Assembly: GCA_002005505.1 (NCBI GenBank)
Contig: MVGU01000981.1
Span: 196,443-260,442, forward strand
Direction: 5' to 3'
Length of the DNA: 64,000 bases
Source of the DNA: Botryococcus braunii
Lineage: Eukaryota > Chlorophyta > Trebouxiophyceae
In this document: piece by piece, positions 36,424 to 46,193 of the stretch
Position numbering within the stretch: the stretch's first letter is position 1
How the letters are laid out: the number at the start of each line of letters is the position of its first letter
Notes under the pieces: model-generated
Database searches by the model: none
Told to the model about the DNA's origin: nothing
The model's input: only the letters and a program-made list of their open reading frames with translations
Translations under genes and position numbers: made by a program

Positions 36424-39400
36424 ATGGCGAGGAAGAGATCTAAATCAAGGGAGCCATCAGAGGAGGAGCCCACAACAGAGGAGGCGTCTACATCGTCCCC
36501 CACACGACAGCCGTGTACACCCAGTACATCAAAGGGTGAGGGAGATGTACTTCCCAAGGTCATAGCCACCCAAGTCAAGGTGCATATTAAGCTGGATCGT
36601 CATGGCACAAATTTTGTGGTATGGGACAATGCCTTTACTGCGGCCAACAGTGCTAAAGGTTCTTTTCCTGCCATTCAGTCAGCCATGCCTGGGACTATCC
36701 ATAATGCGGCTGCAATGCTTCTGCTGTATGAGTCAGTTCCAGAGGAATGGTTAGGGGAAGTGTCAAGTAAGCCGTCGGCATATGATGCATATCTGTTCAT
36801 TTGCAAGAAATTTGTTGGTGGTTACAACACTCAAGCCAATGCAGACTGGCTGAAGGAAATGTCAAGAGGGATGAGACGTGGAGAAACAACCTCTCAGTAT
36901 GTGTCCAGAATGATAAATCTCAAAAGCTGCTTGAAACGCAATGGACATGACCTCTTGGATGGTCATGTGGCCACTCAGATAGTGCAGGGACTGCCAGCTG
37001 CATCCAATCCTCCCGGGCTGCTACCCACTGCAGTAGCTTACCCCCTGGATGAGCTGGCTGCTCTCATTTCCACCACAGCAGAGGCTTCTGGCTACAACGA
37101 TGATGGAGAACAGCCTGCCATGGTGATGAAAGCAATGCCTGCTCAACTAGAGGCAGCCCCAGCCCCTTCTACTAGCGGGGCCATTCCCTCCAGACAGCCG
37201 GCAGACACAGAATCAAGGGGAGAAGTGAGAGGCACGTGCAACTACTGCCACAAGAAAGGCCATTTCTGGAGAGACTGCCGCAAACGCCAAAGGGATGCAG
37301 AGACACAACGCAATGTGGTGGCAGCTGTACAACACCTGGCTGCCATGTGGCCCCAAGGGCAGTTTCCTGGAGCACCTCAGCCACCTCCAAGCGTGCAGCA
37401 TGCATTCCCAGGCACTGGAGCGTTCCCACTGCTGCACCCTCCTCCAGGCCCACCTTCTCCTCCCTCAGAAGGTATGCCATACGTGGTATCATATAATGTG
37501 GTGGATGGCAGTAAACACCAACAGTCCAAACAGTCGTGGCTTGTGGACAGTGGAGCGTCTGTACATCTTGTGAACAACCTTTCCCTGCTGCATGCCCCTA
37601 CAGTACATGACCACCCTATTCCACTGCTGCTCGCTACATCTGATGCCACTGGGGGTATTGTTGCTACTGGGTCAGTGTGTCTCATGTCCTCTCAGCATGT
37701 TCCAGTGTGGCTGCATCATGTCCAGTGTGTTCCCTCAGCCACCACCAATATTTTATCAGTATCTGCTGCTCTGCGTGATGGAATCCGGTTCAGTACAGAT
37801 AGACTGGGAGCATTCACTGCTGTCTCAGGACCGAGTGGTTGGCAGATGCCTGTGAAAGCAGAGAATGGCCTGTATTATATCCATAACTGCCTCCCAGTAG
37901 CACCAGTGAAGGTTCCTTATTCAGTAACAGCTGCTCTGAAGAAGAAATGCTCCAAAGCTCAAAGCCATGACTGTGCCAAACGTTTCCTGTGGCACAGCAG
38001 ATTGGGACACCCAGGAGATCCATGGATGAAACGCCTGAGCAGTGAGCAACTGGTTACTGGCCTAGACACCTTATTGTCCCCTTGTGAAAAGTGTCTTAAG
38101 TACTGTGAAGCTTGCATTGAGGGGAAGCATGCACGTCCCCCATTTGGTGAAAGCTCTAGACCTGCTGAGAAACCCCTTGACAGAATCCACATTGACACTG
38201 TGGGCCCCATATCACCAGCAGCCATTACTGGGGAACGCTTTTGGGTAACTGTAACTGATGAGGCATCTGGGTGGAAGGCTGTGCTGCCAGTGAAGTCAAA
38301 AGATGTAATTGGAGCTGTTGTCAGAGACCTAATTTTGTATTGGCAAACTGAGAAGGAAACTACAGTGAAGTGCATCCGCTGTGACAGAGGCACAGAGTTC
38401 TTAAATGCCAAGTTCAAGGAATTTTGTGCATCCCAGGGCACTAAGCTGGAGACATCTGCCCCATATACCCCTCAGCAGAATGGAGTTGCTGAGAGAGCCA
38501 ACAGGACCCTCAAGGAGCGCACCAGAACCCTCCTCAATTTTGCTGCAGCAAGCCCTGTTATGTGGAAGGAAGCCCTGGAGACAGCCTGCACCCTCCTAAA
38601 TATGGGACCCAGCACAGGCAGGCCCCTATCTCCCTGCGAAATGTTCATGGGATATAAACCAGATGTATCCTTGCTGCGCACATGGGGATGCCTTGCATTT
38701 GTACACGTTCCTGATCAGCAGAGGGGGGCATTTGCACCAAAGGCTGGGGCTGGGATGTTCACTGGTTACTCTCCAGTGTCAAAGGCATACCGTGTCTATA
38801 TGGGAGGGGGGATCTGGAGAGAGAGCAGAGATGTCCAATTTGTGGAACACATTCGAGGAGCTACTCGGGTGGGAATGGCAGTTCTCCCTGACCAGCCTCA
38901 GCAGTTCTCATACCCTGAAGACTTACCAGGGCAAATGCACAGCAGCAACCCAGTGGTGTCATTGCCACAGTGCAGCACGCAGAATCAGACTGTCGGCAGC
39001 CCATGCTCCAGCATTAGACCTGACAGCTCCTTCCCAGTACCCTCTGACCAGGCTGCAACTGAGCCTGCTAGTCAGGGGAAGCCTTCCCAAGAGGAGGGCA
39101 TTCCCAATGTGACTCCTGAATCAAGCACGGGAGAACAGCCACCGGACTTGGATCAGTCCGGGGCTCTGGACGCAATTCAACGACTGGCGCGAGGAAGTTC
39201 GGACAGCGGGCAACACCAATGGATATTAGAGCGAGCACAGCAGTCACTGCGTAACACTCATCCGGCAACGACCATTCCGCCTCCGGACGGACTGTCGCGG
39301 GCTCAACGCTATGAGCAACGAACTGCGGCTCGAGATATCCTGCTGGCACAGGATAAGGGAGAGAGCTGTGAGCGAGAGGGGATGACTGAAGGTGACACAG

Positions 39401-41674
39401 AGTCACAGGGACCAGGGGAAGTGCAGGAATTGGGTCAGGACACCGAGAGACCTGCTTCACTTGTAAGAGATGAGAGGGGGGCAGTCTCTGATCAGACTGT
39501 AGATGGTCCAAGCGAGCTGAGCTGTATGGGTGGGACCTGCTCAGTGCCTGAGAGACATGTTAGAGATGGGAACTCAATCTGTGATGCCCAAGGACAATGT
39601 GGTGCCAGCCACGCAAGTGTGGGCCATGCATGGGAGTGTGCTGCTGGGCCTGCGCCCCAGCGCTCATGTCTAGTAGGGAGCAGACAGAGAGAGAGAGAGA
39701 CATGGGCACAGCCTCAAGACAGACCAAGAGCTCATGCAATGCAGAGTGGTTCAAATGCCTGTGAGAGTCCAGACGGGACTGCAAACCGTCAGCCATGTGA
39801 GAGTGTGTCTGAGGAGGTGAATCGGAAGCCTGGACAGTGTGAGAATTCCCCCAATTACAAGAGCTTTCCGGGAGGTACCTGTGTTTGGGAAGATGATGTG
39901 AGAGTGTCTGGCAGCAAGCTTGAGAGGGCAAGCTGTGAGTCTAAGAGAGAGAAAGAGCAGAGGGGGAGATCTGGATCTTTGCCCACAGTCCCCACGTGCA
40001 GTGCGGCGACATTCAGCGAAAGAGTAGTGGGTGACAGTGAGAGTGAGAGTAAGCAAGATCAGGGGAAGCACACTGGGGTGCGATTTGGGAAGATTAGTGT
40101 GCCTTCCAGTCTAAAGGAGGCCCAGCAGTCCCCACAGTGGGAATATTGGAAGGCTGCTATGCAGGAGGAGCAAAACTCCTTAGATGCTCATGAGGTGATG
40201 GAGTTTGTTCCAAGACCTCGTGGTCACAAAGTAATCCCAGTTCACTGGATTTTCTCAGTGAAAATGGATGCTCATGGTAATGTGCTGAGGTTCAAGGCTA
40301 GGCTGGTGGCTCAAGGGTGTAGGCATTCCAGGAGTGGATGTAATGGAGGTATTTGCTCCCACCAGCAGTTATGGGTCTAGGAGAGCTTTGCTGTCAGTGG
40401 CCGCACAAGAGGGTCTTGAAATTCACCAGGTGGATGTCAAGACTGCATTTTTAAATGGTGAATTAGAGGAGGAGGTCTATGTCACACAACCTCCTGGGTT
40501 TGAAAATGGGGATGGTAACACAGTGTGTCGCTTGAAGAAGGCTTTGTATGGCCTGAAGCAAGCTCCAAGGGCATGGCATAAGACCCTTAATGAGAAGCTA
40601 CATACCATGGGGTATGAGGTGTGCAAGAGTGATGCTGGTGTCTATTTGAAATGTTCTGTGGATGGAGGAAAATCCTTTGTGCTGATTTATGTTGATGATC
40701 TATTGATAGTTTCCAAGGGCATGGGTGAGATTGAGAGAGTGAAAGGGTTGCTTAAGCAGGAGTTCACCATTCATGATCTAGGAGAGGTGAAAGATTTTTT
40801 GGGCTGCCAAGTGATGAGAGATAGAGAGAAAGGGTTGATTTCATTGAGCTGCATCCCCAAGATTGATGCACTAGTTGAGAAATTTGGGCTGGATCTGGAG
40901 TCTGTGGGGCCTGACACCCCTATGACTAAGGATTTTGTGGCCACACAGCGACCTATGTCTAAGGACAACAGTGCCAGCATTGGAGCTGGGAGTCCCTTGC
41001 CACTAGGACACAGATATTGTGAACTGGTTGGGTCACTGTTGTACATTGCAAACACCACTAGGCCTGATATTTCCCAGGCTGTGGGAGTGCTTTCCAGGTA
41101 CAGGATTACTCCCACTACTGCTCACTGGAATGAAGCCATCAGAGTGCTGAAATATCTGAAGGCTACCAAGGATCTTGTTTTGGTGCTTGGAGGGAAGGAC
41201 ACAGAGCTGGAGGGCTTTGTTGATGCAGATTATGGTGGTGATCAGGATCATCGGTTTTCCACGACTGGTTACGTAATTCGTGTTTTGGGAGGAGCAGTAG
41301 TTTGGGGAAGCAAGAAGCAGTCTGCAGTTGCCACTTCCACTGTAGAGGCTGAGTTTATGGCGACAAGTGCAGCTGTCAGAGAGGCCAATTGGATGAAGGG
41401 ATTCCTGGAAGAAATTGGTATTTCTCCATGGATTGTGAAGATCCACTGTGATAATCAGGGATGCATCAATCATCTCAGAAATCCAGTGTTCTCTAAGCAT
41501 ACCAAGCACATTGCAATCAGCTTTCATTTTGCTCGGGAAGCTATTGCATTAGGGCAAGTTGATGTGAAATACGTTCCTTCTGCCAGGAATGTGGCAGATA
41601 TATTTACCAAGCCGTTGACAAGGCAGGTATTTCAGGGCCATCGTGAGGCTCTAGGACTGGCCAAGTTTTTGTGA
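36424..41674 (+). pseudogene. gag-pol: Copia-5 Gag-Pol with a single 2-nt deletion
   Basis: Open from ATG 36424 to about 40320, where a 2-nt deletion (AGGCATTCC here, AGGCAAATTCC in Copia-3) shifts frame early in RT. The frame then runs 40334-41674. Domains: copia Gag; knuckle C-NY-C-HKKG-H-FWRD-C (about 272); protease SWLVDSGASVHLVNN (about 373); integrase zinc site (about 522), HIDTVGPIS, CDRGTEF and QQNGVAERANR; a hinge of about 400 residues with spaced Cys and a NYKSFPGGTCVWEDDVR segment; RT with YVDDLLIV; RNase H DADYGGDQDHRFSTTGYV. Apart from the deletion all motifs look intact, so it died recently. Confidence 0.92.
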
Positions 41675-41683
41675 GGAAAAGTC

Positions 41684-41692
41684 AAGGGGAAG
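41684..41692 (+). other. Polypurine tract of Copia-5
   Basis: AAGGGGAAG before the 3' LTR. Confidence 0.85.
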
Positions 41693-41883
41693 TGTTATAA
41701 TAGTGAAAGAACAATTAGTGACTTTCCCTCAGAAGAGTAATAGTGGCCAGGCTTCTCTGAAGCAATCATTGTGAACAATCTCAGAGGTTGAGTAATGGAT
41801 GGCAGAACTCTAGAGTTCTGCCATAATTGATCTAGACTGATTCCACTTAGGAGAAAGAGAGTAATGCAATTTGACACGTTCTT

Positions 41884-42333
41884 TGTAGTGAGGTGCCGCG
41901 TCAGCGCGACGCGTCTCACGTAGGATGTGCGCGTAGTTCATGTTTCTTCGTGCCCTTTGGGATACGAGTAGATCTCGTTGTCCTTATGTGTAGGAAAATG
42001 ACTGTAATATCCTAGTGGGTCTCCTCTTGTCATCCATATCGTTATGCTCGCGAGAGCATGTCGTAGAGGGACGACGTAGCCGGATCCGCGCATAGGTGGA
42101 CTAGGAACTCGGGTGGTTATCATTGTCTTTGGGTTTTCTGCAACAAGCGAGGCATCTAGAAAGTCCTATATTGTTCATTATATATTGTTCTTTGGAGACT
42201 CGGACGACCTGCGTGAGGAGGGCTGCGAACTTGTAACGGATTGGAACTTCGATTTCTACCTTCGGTGTCACCCTTGCCTGAAACCCTTGCGTAGCTTGTT
42301 ATAAATCTTAGCTACACGTCTCACTTCGTTAAA
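41884..42333 (+). repeat. 5' LTR of Gypsy-2
   Basis: 450 bp, TGTAGTGAGG...CGTTAAA, the same by eye as 54328-54777. Confidence 0.92.
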
Positions 42334-42334
42334 T

Positions 42335-42346
42335 TGGTATCGGCGA
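42335..42346 (+). other. Primer-binding site of Gypsy-2
   Basis: TGGTATCGGCGA, 1 nt after the LTR. Confidence 0.85.
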
Positions 42347-42412
42347 GGCGGTTAGAGCCTCGAACCGAAGGGAGACGTAGGGAAGGTTGTAATTGCATTG
42401 TTCCATTGCAAC

Positions 42413-43621
42413 ATGATGGCGGTTAAACGGAAAGGAAACAAGTACTCCGGTCTCCCCCTTAAAGAGAAAGAAATTTTGGAAGGTTTGGAAAAGGAAGGTA
42501 TTGAAGTCGATGATCTTTTGGAAGAGTCCGAAACGGAATTGCATCTGGCCCCATCGCCCAAACCGACCACACCCAAAACGAAACCCAAACCCACTCCTTT
42601 GAAGACACCCTTGAAGAAAAATAAGACTAAATCCCTAATTCTACGGTTATTGAAGCGGATTGAGGCCTTGGAGGGAGAACGAGCATCCAAGCGGACGTCA
42701 TCCACCACTAACGTCGTGCGTGTGCCTACACCAGCCATGTTTACAGGAAAAAGAGGAAGCTTCCAATTCTTTGCTAGTAAGGTGGAATCATATGTGAACA
42801 TTTCAAATGTGTCAAGGGACAAGTGGGTGGCAGTCGCGCTGCAATGTATGGAGGAGCGACCTACAAAGGTGTGGGGGACATACCTCAAAAGGAAGGAAAG
42901 GGAAGGAGGTCAAACAGAGCCAACATGGGAAGACTTTAAAAATTTTATGGGAAATCGATACGACTCTACAGATTTGGTTATGGCTGCCCGGCAAAAATTA
43001 GACCATGTTTATCAAGGGCAAGAAAGCGTTGAAAGATACATAGAAAGGTTTATTTCCTTGTTGAGTGATGTAGAAACCGAATATGACATCTGCGAAAATG
43101 ATAAAATATATATGTTCCTCAAAGGCCTGAATGCTCCTATTAGAGTTGCTTGCACAGTTAACCCTCAAACTGGTGTCAGGTTCACAAGCCTCGACTCATT
43201 GTGCACTTATGTGGTGCAATATGAAAGCAACTTAAAATCAGGGGGGATGCTGAGGGGACAGGAAGGAAGGAAGGTTCTCAACGTTGTGAAGAGGACTCCA
43301 ACAAGCACGCCGGCATACTTTCCGGGATTCACCCAGGGGCCTGTGCTTGGAGCCGTCGGACACAACGTTGGTGGGAAGTTAGATTTTCGGACAAGCGTCC
43401 CCTCCGAGCGCCAGTGTTATTTCTGCAAAAACTTTGGTCACGAGCAATGGCAATGTCAGGCCAAGCGGGACTACTTGCAAAGGAAGAGCAGGCGCGACAG
43501 TCAATTGCCCCCACCTCCTCCTTTCCCCTCTAATCAAGCTCGAGGTGGGCAGTGGAAGGGCCGTGGTGGCCGGGGAGCACATTGGAAGGGAAAAGGGCCG
43601 GGGCATAATCCTCAAAAGTAA
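42413..43621 (+). CDS. gag: Gag of Gypsy-2
   Basis: 402 aa from ATG 42413 (the frame is open five codons earlier from a TTG). Lys-rich N-terminus (PKTKPKPTPLKTPLKKNK), then retrotrans_gag core (AMFTGKRGSFQFFASKVESY; VERYIERFISLLSDVETEY; FLKGLNAPIRVACTVNPQTG), a complete CCHC knuckle C-YF-C-KNFG-H-EQWQ-C, and a Gly/Arg/Lys-rich tail. Intact. Close relative of Gypsy-1 Gag and of the TR-GAG Gag. Pol starts 11 nt after the stop in another frame. Confidence 0.9.
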   Translation: MMAVKRKGNKYSGLPLKEKEILEGLEKEGIEVDDLLEESETELHLAPSPKPTTPKTKPKPTPLKTPLKKNKTKSLILRLLKRIEALEGERASKRTSSTTNVVRVPTPAMFTGKRGSFQFFASKVESYVNISNVSRDKWVAVALQCMEERPTKVWGTYLKRKEREGGQTEPTWEDFKNFMGNRYDSTDLVMAARQKLDHVYQGQESVERYIERFISLLSDVETEYDICENDKIYMFLKGLNAPIRVACTVNPQTGVRFTSLDSLCTYVVQYESNLKSGGMLRGQEGRKVLNVVKRTPTSTPAYFPGFTQGPVLGAVGHNVGGKLDFRTSVPSERQCYFCKNFGHEQWQCQAKRDYLQRKSRRDSQLPPPPPFPSNQARGGQWKGRGGRGAHWKGKGPGHNPQK

Positions 43622-43632
43622 ATTCTGAAGCC

Positions 43633-44438
43633 ATGGATGCCACTTGCTTGCATGTTTTGCACTCTCTTGTGGCCTCCAATTTGGGAAAGGAAGGGGTGAA
43701 CCTTGTGGTGCCAAATGTTAGGAAGGCTGAATCTGAGATTTCCAAGTTTTTATGGGAACAAAGGTGCAACCCGTCCCTCACTTGTTGTTTCATTGTGGGA
43801 AGGAAAACTTGGAAAAGTAAGAGTCTCTATGCTCACCGTATGCAAGGAAGGATTGTAGAAGTGTGTTCAGGAAGGAAGGGACAGGCGGTGGACATGAATG
43901 GTCAAACTAGTGTATACCCATTCTCTTTTGTATGTTGTGTGGTTCCCCCAAGACCCACACTCACCATGGGAAGTGTTACTACTGACTCTCCGCTAGCTAT
44001 GACCTTTCCGGCGAATGTTAAGGGGAAAATCCTTTCAGTGTTGTTTGATAGTGGGGCATCTCATTCGTTTATTAAAAGTGATACTTTGCAAGGGCTAGGG
44101 GTGCGATACAAACCCGCATGCATATCCGTGACTCTTGCTAATGGAAGTGTGTCCGATACGAAAGGAACGGTAGATGTGTCGTTTACACTCAAGCCTGGTA
44201 TAACTTCCCGTCACAACTTCATTGTAAGCCCTGCCATGATTGATGGGGTAGACATGATTTTGGGGCAGGACTGGATGGAAGAAAGAGGAGTCTCAATTGA
44301 TTTTTGTGTGAAGGCTGCTTAATTTAGACATAATGGGAAGTCGGTCACCCTAAAACACGCAAATTCATCGTTGCCAGTGGGGCCAAAACTTGTTTGGGGT
44401 TTACAAGCACAAGAGAGGAAGGAAGGAAGGAAGGATAG
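43633..44438 (+). pseudogene. pol: Gypsy-2 pol, protease part (stop codon, then cut by Gypsy-4)
   Basis: Starts at ATG 43633 in a good context (GCCATGG). About 229 codons to a TAA at 44320-44322, then the same frame stays open to the Gypsy-4 insertion at 44439. Protease DSGASHSF with the second motif ILGQDW. Continues at 50388. The TAA lies just after the protease, where Gypsy-1 reads straight through, so it is most likely a mutation, though suppression cannot be excluded. Confidence 0.85.
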
Positions 44439-44601
44439 TGTAGCGCGCGGCAGGCAGACTCCGCCAGGGTTAGCCCCGTCGGATGCCAAGCGGTACATTA
44501 GGCCAGGCGTAGCCTCTTTAGGCTTCGCGCTAGCACATACGGTGTGGCGCTCGGGCCACACTGGCACTTTCATCGGTGCAAACAATTCGGATAACTTTAC
44601 A
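44439..44601 (+). repeat. 5' LTR of Gypsy-4
   Basis: 163 bp, TGTAGCGCGCGG...ACTTTACA. Very short for a Ty3/gypsy LTR. Confidence 0.94.
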
Positions 44602-44603
44602 TT

Positions 44604-44616
44604 TGGTGCCCCATAT
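44604..44616 (+). other. Primer-binding site of Gypsy-4 (probable)
   Basis: TGGTGCCCCATAT, 2 nt after the LTR. Fits a tRNA ending GGCACCA; I cannot name the tRNA. Confidence 0.6.
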
Positions 44617-44705
44617 CGGTCACTTCTGCTTTGATTGGCTTGACAAAACTTTTTTTAAGCATCTTTGCTTTTCGGTTTGGGGTTGCGCTCCTTTGTTTGG
44701 GTTTA

Positions 44706-46193
44706 ATGGCTCTCGTTTTGCCGCCGATCCCGACCGACCTCGTCCCTTTGGTGGGCAAACCTCCTCGATACACGCTAAGGAGGCTCCCATACCCTGGAAA
44801 TACTAGACCTTATTATTCATATCTGAAAGAGTTGGATATTGAGGTGCCAGATATTCCAGAGGGTGTTGACCCGGTCGACTCGACTTCGGGTTATGACTGG
44901 AAGGGCTTGCTTTCCAAGGTTTTTGACTTTGAGACTGCTGAGGAAGCTCTTGAGTGGGCAAGGCTCGGCATTGTTGAAGTCATCAACGATTTGAAAGAGG
45001 CTCGGGCACTTATGACGGAGTGTGCCGATTCAGTTCGGCACCCGTCCTCTGAGGGCGACGATGGCCTAGGCCTTGCACAATGTTCCAAAGATTTAGTGGA
45101 AGCTTCCACTATTTGGGCAAAAGTTGTGTGGAGGTATTGGCTTTGGTGCGCTGCGGCGCGCGCTTTTTATGCTCGGATCCCGAGTCATGTCCTACACGAC
45201 AGAAGGGTGACCAGCATAGAGTCGTCCGTCCAGGCTCTTAACACTGATATTGGGTCTTTGGGAACCCAAGTTGGCAGCCTGGACGGCAAGATGGACGCGA
45301 TTATGCGTTTGCTGCAAGGATCGGGGGGGGGACAAGGTGCGTCTCCCTCGCCTATGCCTTTCGTTGCTCCTAAAACGAGGCCTCCAGCGCCTATTTTTAA
45401 TGGAAGCAAGGATGGGACTAAGATAACAACTTGGTTCGAGCAGTTTGCGGCATACGCGGCGTTGTTGCAGCTCACTCCTGACACGCTTGTGGATCACGCA
45501 TCCTTGTGTCTTTCTGGGAAAGCAGCTGAACAATGGGCTTTGATTAAAAAGTCTTTGGCTTTGCATGGCAAGGATGTGAAAGACTTTGATTTGTTCAAAG
45601 CTGAATTGTTGGCCAACTTTGTCGATATGTCAGTGGAAGACACCGTGCGATATCGTTTGGCGCAACTTAAACAATCTGGAACAGTGGCTCAATACTATAC
45701 TGCCTTTAGGGCAATAACAGTTGAGGCAGTCACATATCCAGTAACTGGGCCTGAAGCTTGTGCAGCTTTTCGGGCTGGCCTAAAACCCGCTCTACTTGAA
45801 CTCATTATGAAGGATGCCTCGGTAAGGCGTGAGATGAGCAATGTGGAGGCGGTGGTGAAAGCTGCCAAAGAGGCTGAATCTTTGTTGGCTATGCTTTCAG
45901 GTGTCTCCAAGGGAAAGGAGAAGGTCTATGGGGACCGCGAGGAGGGAGAAGTACCTCGGGACCGTGGGACCAAGCGTCCCGCCCATAACCATCCCAAGGG
46001 AGCCACACGCCACTTGGGCAAACTTCAGAAGAAGTACGGCCTAAGCCAGGACAGGCGAGAGGCGGCTGGGAAGCTGGCCGCTGGCGTCTGTTTCGAATGC
46101 AACAAGCCCGGCCATTTTGCATTCGAATGCCCTCTCAAGAAGGGGTCTTCTGGCAAGAAGACAAGCCCCGGCGCGGGACCTTCTAATGCTTGA
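44706..46193 (+). CDS. gag: Gag of Gypsy-4
   Basis: 495 aa from the first ATG at 44706 (the frame is open to a TTG at 44631). An N-terminal Pro-rich and Trp-rich region I do not recognise; a coiled-coil-like stretch (SIESSVQALNTDIGSLGT and following, about residues 170-205); retrotrans_gag core (FNGSKDGTKITTWFEQFAAY; FVDMSVEDTVRYRLAQLKQ; FRAGLKPALLELIM); a CCHC knuckle C-FE-C-NKPG-H-FAFE-C near the end; and a basic Ser/Gly tail. Ends in TGA at 46191-46193, after which the same frame is open into Pol. Confidence 0.9.
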   Translation: MALVLPPIPTDLVPLVGKPPRYTLRRLPYPGNTRPYYSYLKELDIEVPDIPEGVDPVDSTSGYDWKGLLSKVFDFETAEEALEWARLGIVEVINDLKEARALMTECADSVRHPSSEGDDGLGLAQCSKDLVEASTIWAKVVWRYWLWCAAARAFYARIPSHVLHDRRVTSIESSVQALNTDIGSLGTQVGSLDGKMDAIMRLLQGSGGGQGASPSPMPFVAPKTRPPAPIFNGSKDGTKITTWFEQFAAYAALLQLTPDTLVDHASLCLSGKAAEQWALIKKSLALHGKDVKDFDLFKAELLANFVDMSVEDTVRYRLAQLKQSGTVAQYYTAFRAITVEAVTYPVTGPEACAAFRAGLKPALLELIMKDASVRREMSNVEAVVKAAKEAESLLAMLSGVSKGKEKVYGDREEGEVPRDRGTKRPAHNHPKGATRHLGKLQKKYGLSQDRREAAGKLAAGVCFECNKPGHFAFECPLKKGSSGKKTSPGAGPSNA

